From positions 326 through 23,031 of the forward strand of contig DIFH01000052.1 in the NCBI GenBank assembly GCA_002427615.1: 22,706 bases of DNA. The letters are read 5' to 3'. Numbering within the stretch: position 1 is the stretch's first letter; every line of letters starts with the position of its first letter. A program made the translations under genes and the position numbers. This document shows positions 1 through 6,392 of this stretch, piece by piece. The DNA comes from Paludibacter sp. UBA5753 (GTDB lineage Bacteria > Bacteroidota > Bacteroidia > Bacteroidales > Paludibacteraceae). Under the pieces are notes generated by a model. That model made no database searches. It was not told the DNA's origin and saw only the letters and a program-made list of their open reading frames with translations.

Positions 1-118
1 CGGTAAGTATTTCGGATTAAAAATCCAGATAATACATTACGACGGGATTGCAAATCCCGTCAGACGTCCACGAAGCTTTGTATATTTAATAAGGATATCC
101 GGTGGGACTGGAATTTCA
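1..118. repeat. REP/RAYT-associated repeat, copy 1
   Basis: This segment matches 4063-4176 almost base for base, with a few substitutions and one or two indels. It holds a perfect 9-bp hairpin, GACGGGATT-GCA-AATCCCGTC, at 41-61, and a smaller GGATT-AAA-AATCC hairpin just before it. The second copy lies directly upstream of a REP-associated (RAYT) transposase gene, so this one is probably a transposase-less fragment of the same mobile family. The left edge of the window cuts it, so its true extent is unknown. Confidence 0.8.
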
Positions 119-147
119 TCTTGCGAGCTTAATATACTGCTCGATAT

Positions 148-177
148 AAAAAAAGGGAAACAGTTTCTGTTTCCCTT
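148..177 (-). terminator. Rho-independent terminator of hsp20
   Basis: A perfect 11-bp stem (153-163 with 167-177, sequence AAGGGAAACAG) has a 3-base loop. On the minus strand it runs into a T tract, seen as seven A residues at 148-154 on the plus strand. It lies about 25 bases past the hsp20 stop codon and separates that gene from the repeat at the left edge. Confidence 0.9.
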
Positions 178-201
178 ATAGCTTACTTTGATTCAAAGTA
201 A

Positions 202-639
202 TTACTTAATCTCAATAACCTTCGATGGTTTGGGTTTAGCTTCTTCTTTTTTAGGTATACTTATTTTCAATATACCATTGTCATAAGTAGCCTTAATTTT
301 GTCTTCCTCAACCGTGTTCGGCAAAGTAAATGTACGGGTGAAGGATTGATAACTAAACTCTCTCCTTGTGAATTGTTCATCTTCTTTGGTTTCGTTTTCC
401 ATCTGCTTTTCCGAAGAGATTGTCAGTAAGTCGTGATTCAACTCTAATTTGAAATCACTTTTATCAAAACCAGGCGCTGCCACTTCTACGGTAAATGCAT
501 CGTTACTTTCTTTTATGTTCACCGATGGTAAAGTGGTGTTTGTAAGTGAAAAATTGCGGTTTGACCAATCGAATAAATCGCCTTCAAAAAAACGGTCAAA
601 CAACGAAGGTAACTGATTTGAAAATTTAGCGATTGCCAT
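202..639 (-). CDS. Small heat shock protein, Hsp20/alpha-crystallin family
   Basis: A 145-residue ATP-independent holdase chaperone that binds unfolding proteins in the cytoplasm. The alpha-crystallin domain spans about residues 38-130 and ends in the family motif NGILKISIPK (121-130). A charged tail follows, containing the IEI motif (142-144) that docks between subunits in sHSP oligomers. The short N-terminal arm carries LFDRFF, usual for bacterial class A sHSPs. The start at 639 is fixed by AAAAGGAGG eight bases upstream, which is unusual because Bacteroidota genes seldom use Shine-Dalgarno sequences. The gene is monocistronic, divergent from the protease at 973, and followed by its own terminator. 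A sigma-54-like promoter lies about 60 bases upstream of the start codon. Confidence 0.95.
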   Translation of the reverse strand: MAIAKFSNQLPSLFDRFFEGDLFDWSNRNFSLTNTTLPSVNIKESNDAFTVEVAAPGFDKSDFKLELNHDLLTISSEKQMENETKEDEQFTRREFSYQSFTRTFTLPNTVEEDKIKATYDNGILKISIPKKEEAKPKPSKVIEIK

Positions 640-647
640 AATTTTAT

Positions 648-656
648 CCTCCTTTT
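648..656 (-). promoter_or_regulatory. Strong Shine-Dalgarno of hsp20
   Basis: On the minus strand AAAAGGAGG lies eight bases before the hsp20 ATG. It is nearly fully complementary to a standard 16S anti-SD. Other genes here have mostly A/T-rich leaders with no such motif, so this one stands out. Confidence 0.8.
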
Positions 657-698
657 ATTTTAATTAATTAATGTATGATTGTTATTTATTCTATGTCT

Positions 699-714
699 TG
701 CAAAAAGAATGCCA
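699..714 (-). promoter_or_regulatory. Sigma-54-like (-24/-12) promoter of hsp20
   Basis: On the minus strand the bases read TGGCATTCTTTTTGCA. This fits the RpoN consensus TGGCACGnnnnTTGCW at every fixed position except the CG pair, with correct GG-to-GC spacing. A start site about 12 bases downstream would give a leader of roughly 50 bases that includes the Shine-Dalgarno. The match is by eye only. Confidence 0.45.
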
Positions 715-924
715 TTGCTAAAAATACGACACTATGTCACTTAATGTCAATACTATAGTGATATTTAGTCAGGGTTTAATTTGAATGATTTTAATCCTTT
801 TTCTGATAAACCTCATGTTCAGATTTTTATAAATGGATCCCTTAAAAGTTAAGGAAAATGTAACTGCAAAATTGTCATAACCTGATATTTTCATGATAGC
901 TTAGACAGTATACAGAATATTTAT

Positions 925-932
925 TATATTTG
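925..932 (+). promoter_or_regulatory. Bacteroidota -7 element of the M6 protease gene
   Basis: TATATTTG fits the TAnnTTTG consensus of the main Bacteroidota sigma factor and lies about 40 bases before the chosen start. The upstream -33 element is weak: TTAG at 901-904, 20 bases away, matches three of four TTTG positions. Confidence 0.4.
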
Positions 933-972
933 CTTAATTTTGCGATTAAAATTTCAAATCAGGATAATATAT

Positions 973-3552
973 ATGAATATCAAGCCATTACTCATGGCAG
1001 TCTGTGCTTTTTTCTGTCAACTGGTCATTTCACCTGTTTTTGCCGTAAAAGCAACGCCATTGCCAATTACAGTTACTCAACCCGACGGAAGTCAATTAAC
1101 TATTCGATTACATGGGGATGAATTTAAACATTATCAAACTACAACAGATGGATTTATTTTAAAAGAAAATTCAAAAGGTTTTTTTACTTATGCAACTGTA
1201 AGTTTAACAGGTGAATTGGTTGAAAGTAGTGTTATAGCTAAAAATCCAAATAAAAGAACTGCCTCTGAGATTCAGTTCTTGAAAACAGTTGATCAATCGG
1301 CTGTTCTGAATGTTATTCAAAATACTGAACAAAAAAGCAAAATGAAGTTGACCGGAGCTGATCGGCCACGTCGTGCCTATCCTTTAACCGGTTCACCAAA
1401 AGCATTGGTAATACTTGCTAATTTTAAAGATACGGCTTTTTCAGTCCCCTCGCCACAAATCTCTTTCCAGAAATTAGTAAATGAACCCGGTTATTCTGCA
1501 AATGGCGGAACAGGTTCGGCAAGAGATTATTTTATGTCGAGTACCTATGGCAAATTTGCTCCTGATTTTGTGGTTACAGATTCGGTAACTTTGCCACAAA
1601 ATATGGCTTATTATGGTGAAAACGATAATGATGGAGATGATATAAATCCTGCTCAAATGGTTATAGATGCTTGTGCTGCTGCGGATGAAGCCGGATTGGA
1701 TTTTACCCAATTTGATACAGATGGAGATGGTTATGTGGATAACGTTTTCATTTATTATGCAGGGTATAACGAAGCTGAAGGTGCATCGGAAAATACAATC
1801 TGGCCTCACAGATGGAGTATTTCGTCAGCAGGGATTTTTAGAGGCATTACTTTTGATGGGAAGAAAATTGATGATTATTCCTGTACGTCCGAATTAAAAG
1901 GAACTTCCGGCACTAACATGTGCGGCATAGGAACATTCTGTCATGAGTTTGGACATGTATTGGGTTTGCCTGATTATTATGATACATCAGGAAGCAGCAC
2001 TTATAAAGAAACTTTGGAAACCTGGGACATTATGGATTATGGATCCTATTTGAATGGAGGAAACACGCCACCTTCTTATTCAGCTTGGGACAGATTCTTT
2101 TTGGGGTTTTTTACTCCTCAACAAATCAGCGCTCCTTCAGATATTACCCTTCAACCACTATATATAGGAACTACACAACCTGCCAATACAGACGGTCAGG
2201 CATATCTTATTGCAGCAAGTGCAAGCAATTTGAATGGATCAGCTCCGAGTCCGGCTGAATTTTTTCTGGTTGAATATCGTAAACATACCGGTTGGGATAC
2301 TTATTTAGGGCAAGATGTTAATAGTATCGGTACAAATTCAAATATCCCTTCCGATGGAATGTGTATCTGGCATATTGATTACTTACAGTCGGACTGGGAT
2401 GCAAATACTCTAAATAACTATACCGGAAGTACTCAAACAGCTTCCAGCCACATGCGCGTTTATCTGCAACCATTGAGCGGTCAGACAACTACACCCGGAA
2501 CTACTTTTACAAGCGGTTCATTTACCCCGACCACCTGGTCGGGCACAAATCTGAATCTTCCGATAACCAACATTGCAATGACAACAGAGAATATAACATT
2601 TAAGTTTATGGGAGGAACGCCTGTATTCGGTACATTCTCCGCCTTACCTGCCACAAATATTACTGCTACAGGTTTCACGGCAAACTGGAGCGCTGCGACC
2701 AATGCAACCAAATATTTACTCAATGTTTACAAGAAAACAACAACATCAGGTACTCCTGTAACCGAAACTAATGGATTCGATAATTTTCCGAACTCTTTAA
2801 TGACAGGATGGACATGTTCAGTTACAACAACCTATACAACTGCAAATAATTATGGAACATCTTCTCCTTCTGTAAAATTAGGAACAACCGGTGCTTCAAT
2901 CACTACTCCAGCATTTAGTAATGCAATTTCGTCAGTCTCATTTTGGATAAAAGGTCAAGGTACTGATGCAACTTCTTCTTTATTGGTAGAGGGATCTGTA
3001 AATGGTTCAACTTGGGCAAGTATACAGACATTGAGTAGTTTACCTACAACAGGAACAACTAAGACAATCCCTTTAGATACATCTCTTGGATATAAAGCCT
3101 TACGATTTTCATATACTAAAAGTGCTGGAAATTTAGCGATTGATGATATTGCTATTAATTATGGAGGATCAAGTACAACAATTACCAATGTTTTAACTGA
3201 TTATGAAGTAACCGGAACATCTTTTTCCGTTACAGGATTGAGTCCTGATACATATTACTATACTGTGAAAGCAGCCAATTCAACCGATGTATCAGCCGAA
3301 TCGAACGAAATATCTGTTTCTCTTATTACAGATATAACTGTTCCTGAAGAGAATAAGACTGTGCTCACATCAGTTGCGGGAGGCGTAGATGTTGTCGCTC
3401 CAAAAGATGAAAACATCCGTATTTATGATATTACAGGTTCTTTAGTCAAAGAACAATATGTTTCTGCCGGGTTCACCAACATTCCTTTGCAGGGAAAACG
3501 AATCTATATTGTAAAAATAGCATCGTTTAGCACAAAAATAATTGTTAAGTAG
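973..3552 (+). CDS. Secreted M6-family metalloprotease with T9SS sorting domain
   Basis: An 859-residue secreted zinc endopeptidase related to immune inhibitor A. A signal peptide (about 1-24) is followed by an M6-type propeptide (about 28-105; motifs QPDGSQ, LHGDEF) and the catalytic domain (about 140-380). The zinc motif is HEFGH (324-328), followed by GLPDYYD and the Met-turn WDIMDYG (351-357). Asp-rich loops NDNDGDD and DTDGDG look calcium-binding. A fibronectin type III domain begins near 553 and appears interrupted by a beta-sandwich insert (about 593-733) before resuming at about 740-779. The last 75 residues resemble a type A T9SS sorting domain (IYDITGSLVKE, KIASFSTKIIVK), so export through the type IX system is likely. 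The ATG at 973 is preferred over an upstream TTG at 940, because it starts a clean signal peptide and has AGGA eight bases upstream. The substrate is unknown. Confidence 0.92.
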   Translation: MNIKPLLMAVCAFFCQLVISPVFAVKATPLPITVTQPDGSQLTIRLHGDEFKHYQTTTDGFILKENSKGFFTYATVSLTGELVESSVIAKNPNKRTASEIQFLKTVDQSAVLNVIQNTEQKSKMKLTGADRPRRAYPLTGSPKALVILANFKDTAFSVPSPQISFQKLVNEPGYSANGGTGSARDYFMSSTYGKFAPDFVVTDSVTLPQNMAYYGENDNDGDDINPAQMVIDACAAADEAGLDFTQFDTDGDGYVDNVFIYYAGYNEAEGASENTIWPHRWSISSAGIFRGITFDGKKIDDYSCTSELKGTSGTNMCGIGTFCHEFGHVLGLPDYYDTSGSSTYKETLETWDIMDYGSYLNGGNTPPSYSAWDRFFLGFFTPQQISAPSDITLQPLYIGTTQPANTDGQAYLIAASASNLNGSAPSPAEFFLVEYRKHTGWDTYLGQDVNSIGTNSNIPSDGMCIWHIDYLQSDWDANTLNNYTGSTQTASSHMRVYLQPLSGQTTTPGTTFTSGSFTPTTWSGTNLNLPITNIAMTTENITFKFMGGTPVFGTFSALPATNITATGFTANWSAATNATKYLLNVYKKTTTSGTPVTETNGFDNFPNSLMTGWTCSVTTTYTTANNYGTSSPSVKLGTTGASITTPAFSNAISSVSFWIKGQGTDATSSLLVEGSVNGSTWASIQTLSSLPTTGTTKTIPLDTSLGYKALRFSYTKSAGNLAIDDIAINYGGSSTTITNVLTDYEVTGTSFSVTGLSPDTYYYTVKAANSTDVSAESNEISVSLITDITVPEENKTVLTSVAGGVDVVAPKDENIRIYDITGSLVKEQYVSAGFTNIPLQGKRIYIVKIASFSTKIIVK

Positions 3553-3572
3553 AATTTCCCTTAAATATAAAA

Positions 3573-3598
3573 GAGGCTTTCTCATTTTAGACAGCCTC
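3573..3598. terminator. Terminator-like hairpin after the protease gene
   Basis: The stem GAGGCTTTCT / AGACAGCCTC has one mismatch and a 6-base loop. It lacks a T tract on the plus strand, but on the minus strand it runs into a T-rich stretch. It resembles the strong terminator at 22651-22687, with the same GAGGCT / AGACAGCCTC arms, so it may be a decayed member of that terminator family or may act weakly in both directions. Confidence 0.5.
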
Positions 3599-3707
3599 AT
3601 TGGGTATGTCGGTCAGCACACTGCTCCCGCGTGATTGCATCGCGTAGGAATGATGGCATAAAAAACGATCTTGTTTAACCACACGAAAGGATTCGTGCGG
3701 CAGTAGG
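3599..3707. other. Unassigned non-coding stretch with small hairpins
   Basis: No credible gene is visible. The stretch has a CACGAA-AGGA-TTCGTG hairpin at 3682-3697 and a looser inverted motif around GCGTGATTGCATCGCG at 3630-3645. It sits between the terminator-like hairpin and the duplicated gene junction, and looks like repeat-derived accessory sequence. Confidence 0.3.
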
Positions 3708-3827
3708 GAGCATAAAACGCTTGAGAAATGGATGTAAAAACGTTTTAAAAATGATAAATTGAAGATATCCACAGAATAATTATTCTTTCGAAAGTGCCTG
3801 AAAAACGCCATTTGTCCAACCAAAACC
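3708..3827. pseudogene. Decayed duplicate of the DUF389 / trehalase 3' junction
   Basis: These 120 bases align without gaps to 6321-6440, with about six mismatches by eye (about 95% identity). The left 72 bases correspond to the 3' end of the DUF389 gene including its stop codon; the right 48 correspond to the 3' end of the convergent trehalase gene. In this copy the DUF389 part carries a CAA-to-TAA change (stop at 3733-3735), so it is not functional. The trehalase-like reading on the minus strand keeps GFGWTNG through its stop codon but loses similarity upstream. The copy ends where the RAYT-associated sequence appears to begin. Confidence 0.85.
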
Positions 3828-4255
3828 CTGTCCTTCCAGATATGTGATTAGAAGAGCTGAATTTGGCGTACGTTGCTGGGAACCAACGGTCACGACCAGA
3901 GGGAGTAATTGCAATCCCAGTTTTTTGTATTATAAGGATTTGTAATCCGCTAAGTTCAATTTTTATATTAAAATAGTTATCTTTGCTCTATAAATCTTTC
4001 AAGATTTTTATTTGACCCGCTTATAAATCGTATATTTTATGTAAGTTTGTCTAATAAAAAATGGAAAGTGTATTTCGGATTAAAAAATCCTGATAATACA
4101 TTACGACGGGATTGCAAATCCCGTCAGACGTCCACGAAGCTTTGTATTTTTAATAAGGATATCTGGTGGGACGGAAGTCTGAGCGAAGCATTGACTTGGA
4201 TATGCCTGCCGCAGGCAGACTGGAAACCTGAACAGTTTGTAACTGTAATAAAAAA
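3828..4255. repeat. RAYT upstream region with REP-like hairpins
   Basis: This non-coding stretch leads into the broken transposase gene. It holds a GGATT-TGT-AATCC hairpin near 3944, a degenerate GGGA..TCCC palindrome near 3900-3918, and the copy-2 repeat (4063-4176) with a perfect GACGGGATT-GCA-AATCCCGTC hairpin at 4105-4125. A GGATT-N3-AATCC core recurs across all of these, as expected for the REP sites of a REP-associated transposase. An open frame across 4047-4259 begins with TTG, runs through the hairpin and is not considered a gene. Confidence 0.65.
4003..4052 (+). repeat. Short upstream motif shared with the M3 peptidase gene
   Basis: Starting with GATTTTTATTTGACC and ending with ATGTAAGTTTG, this 50-base stretch is closely similar to 12814-12866, upstream of the M3 peptidase gene. 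It includes a TAAGTTTG -7-like motif at 4042-4049. The TTTG upstream is about 27 bases away, longer than usual for a Bacteroidota -33/-7 pair. Confidence 0.45.
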
Positions 4256-4805
4256 ATGAGTCGAAAGTATAAATTCAGAAATCCGGAAGCCATCTATTTT
4301 GTCAGCTTTGCCACAATGAACTGGATAGATGTTTTTACTCGTCCTGAATATAAAGATATTGGTTGATAGTTTGAATTATTGCATAAAGAATAAAGGACTG
4401 GTTGTATATGCATGGGTAATTATGAGTAATCATGTGCATTTGGTAATTGAACGCCGAAGTGTGGCATTGGAAGATATTATGAGTGATTTGAAGAAATATA
4501 CTTCAACTGAAATAATTAAAGCAATTGAAGAAAACCCTCAGGAAAATCTAAAAGACTTGATGCTCTGGATGTTTGAAAGGTCAAGAAAGAAAAACACAAA
4601 TAGTACGAAATACCAGTTTTGGCAACAACATAATCAACCGATTGAATTGACAACTGAAGCATTTGCAAGTGATTCTTCCATTGATTATATTCATAATAAT
4701 CCTGTAAAGGCAGGATTTGTTGATAAACCAGAACATTATTCATATAGTAGTGCAATAGATTTTGCGGGAGGAAAAGGATTGGTGAATATAGAACCATGCT
4801 TTTAA
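4256..4805 (+). pseudogene. REP-associated tyrosine transposase (RAYT, Y1_Tnp), frameshifted
   Basis: RAYTs are single-domain HUH nucleases that nick REP hairpins. The first frame begins MSRKYKFRNPEAIYFVSFAT and stops at TGA 4364-4366 after 36 residues. The +1 frame continues with LVDSLNYC and runs to 4805. Joining them needs two extra bases at about 4358-4361, and would give about 183 residues, the usual RAYT length. The second part keeps the HUH motif (SNHVHLV) and a candidate nucleophile tyrosine in KKYTST. Residues near the end (IHNNPVKAGFV, YSSAIDFAGGKG) are typical of the Bacteroidota subfamily. The intact catalytic residues suggest recent inactivation, or a sequencing error at the junction. 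Confidence 0.85.
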
Positions 4806-5033
4806 TAAGTCAGTTACAAACCGTATTGGTTTCAGGGGATAGCTCAAGTTTATCGAATCGTAACTTTTGCCGGAAATAAATTAGTTTATAAACTGATAGT
4901 TGAAGTTGAAAACTTCATAATTATGAGTCCAAGTCCCCGCTTAGTTCAGACTTGAACTATTCAGGGTGTAAAAATGTAGAAATTAATAGATTTGGATGAA
5001 GAGGGGGATAACTTTCAAACTTACAAATAAGCC
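4806..5033. repeat. RAYT downstream region with palindromes
   Basis: Three perfect small palindromes follow the transposase: AGTTTATAAACT (4883-4894), GAAGTT-GAA-AACTTC (4902-4916) and AGTTCA-GACT-TGAACT (4943-4958). The motif CGCTTAGTTCA near 4939 resembles CGCTAAGTTCA near 3948 on the left side, which may mark the two ends of the element. A TAGATTTG -7-like motif at 4987-4994 could drive the DUF389 gene. Confidence 0.45.
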
Positions 5034-6392
5034 ATGAAAAATAAATTAATAAAATTCTTGCTTTATATGAGAGGCCGGTTCAATCTGAGTCACGAACAGG
5101 AAGACTATCAGTCAACTATTCTGGCGATAGAAAAAGGGGTTGAATTTAAAGGTGTAAATGTCTGGACATTGATTTTTGCCATCTTCATTGCTTCTATCGG
5201 GTTAAATGTCAACTCAACAGCAGTTGTTATAGGAGCGATGCTTATATCTCCGTTAATGGGTCCAATAATGGGATTAGGTCTAAGCATTGGAATAAACGAC
5301 TTTGTATTATTGAAAAAATCGATTAGAAACCTGTCGGTTGCCGTAGTAATAAGCATAATTACTTCATCCATTTATTTTTACATAAGTCCGTTGAATGAAG
5401 TACAGTCGGAATTGCTGTCAAGAACCACTCCTACCATTTACGATGTATTAATTGCACTTTTTGGTGGGTTTGCCGGAATTGTAGCAAGTGCTACAAAAGA
5501 AAAAGGTACAGTAATACCTGGTGTAGCTATTGCCACTGCACTTATGCCTCCACTCTGTACAGCCGGATTTGGAATAGCAACCGGGAATTTCTATTATTTC
5601 ATCGGTGCAGCCTATTTGTTCTTTATCAATGCGGTAATGATAAGTTTTTCAACTTTTTTGTTTGTCCGGTTTTTTAAATTTCCGCTTAAAAAAGAAGTTG
5701 ACAAAGCGCATGCTATCAAAGTAAAAAGATACATTTATCTCGTTGTAACTGTGACTGTATTGCCAAGTATTTATTCTGCCTACATGATAGTTCAGAAAAC
5801 TATATTCAAAACTAATGCCGTTAATTTTATCAACAAAGAATTTGATTTCAAACAGAGTCAGGTTATCAACAAAACATTTACCTATCACTGGAACGATAGC
5901 GACCAGATAGAGGTGTTGCTCACCGGCAAAAGAATAGACGAACCTACTATAGCAAAATTAAAAAAGAAACTGCCTGATTATTCCTTAAACAAAGTGAGAT
6001 TAGTAATAAAACAAGGTTTAGATAGCAACTCAAACGTTGATCTGAGCAAATTGAAGAGTGGAATTATTGAAGAGATTTATCACAAAAATGATTTAGTTCT
6101 TGCCGATAAAGATGAACAGATTAGAGTTTTAAAAGAGCAATTAATCGCAGAGCAAAATGTTCATTATCCCATAAAAGAAATTACAGAAGAAATGAATGCC
6201 ATAAATCCAAAGATACAATCGGCAAGTGTAAATCGGCTCATTTATTACGAGGTGGGTAACAATAAAATGGATACTATACTAACCGTAAATCTGAAATTAA
6301 AATACAGACTAAAAAATACGGAGCATAAAGCGCTTGAGAAATGGATGCAAAAACGTTTTAAAAATAATAAATTGAAGATAATTACAGAATAA
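5034..6392 (+). CDS. DUF389 (TIGR00341-type) integral membrane protein
   Basis: A 452-residue membrane protein of unknown function. The DUF389 core covers about residues 30-215, with six or so hydrophobic helices and the conserved Gly/Pro-rich stretches GAMLISPLMGPI (67-78) and PGVAIATALMPPL (162-174). A further helix at about 232-252 leads into a soluble C-terminal half (about 255-452) with charged alpha/beta character. Family members are often guessed to be transporters, but no substrate is established. The gene faces the trehalose operon, and its TAA at 6390-6392 directly abuts the trehalase stop. The last 72 bases are duplicated at 3708-3779. Proximity to an osmotic-stress operon hints at an envelope or solute role, which is inference. 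Confidence 0.85.
   Translation: MKNKLIKFLLYMRGRFNLSHEQEDYQSTILAIEKGVEFKGVNVWTLIFAIFIASIGLNVNSTAVVIGAMLISPLMGPIMGLGLSIGINDFVLLKKSIRNLSVAVVISIITSSIYFYISPLNEVQSELLSRTTPTIYDVLIALFGGFAGIVASATKEKGTVIPGVAIATALMPPLCTAGFGIATGNFYYFIGAAYLFFINAVMISFSTFLFVRFFKFPLKKEVDKAHAIKVKRYIYLVVTVTVLPSIYSAYMIVQKTIFKTNAVNFINKEFDFKQSQVINKTFTYHWNDSDQIEVLLTGKRIDEPTIAKLKKKLPDYSLNKVRLVIKQGLDSNSNVDLSKLKSGIIEEIYHKNDLVLADKDEQIRVLKEQLIAEQNVHYPIKEITEEMNAINPKIQSASVNRLIYYEVGNNKMDTILTVNLKLKYRLKNTEHKALEKWMQKRFKNNKLKIITE

Larger units (their letters stand above)
640..972. promoter_or_regulatory. Divergent control region hsp20 / M6 protease
   Basis: A 333-base non-coding stretch between two divergent genes. The hsp20 side holds the Shine-Dalgarno, a sigma-54-like motif (699-714), a GACA-CTA-TGTC palindrome (728-738) and an ACTATAGT palindrome (752-759). 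The motifs CACTAT (730-735) and ATAGTG (755-760) are inverted with respect to each other. A second possible minus-strand promoter, TTGACA (745-750) with TATTTT (721-726) 18 bases on, overlaps these palindromes. The protease side has a TAnnTTTG motif at 925-932. A small CCTTAA-AAG-TTAAGG hairpin lies at 840-854. No small ORF is convincing. Confidence 0.5.

Noticed and set aside
940..972. Upstream TTG start for the M6 protease
   Set aside because: It would add 11 residues before a complete signal peptide and lies only about 8 bases after the predicted -7 element.
3587..3823. 78-codon minus-strand frame over the duplicated junction
   Set aside because: It reads the trehalase-like fragment in a different frame, beginning MVGQMAFF; the same shadow appears at the original junction, so it is not a gene.
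4047..4259. 70-codon open frame ahead of the RAYT gene
   Set aside because: It starts with TTG, runs through the GACGGGATT hairpin repeat and shows no recognisable protein; the repeat copy at 1-118 indicates non-coding DNA.
4256..4805. Programmed frameshift in the RAYT gene
   Set aside because: RAYTs are single-frame genes, and no slippery run or stimulatory structure is evident; a 2-base loss explains the break better.
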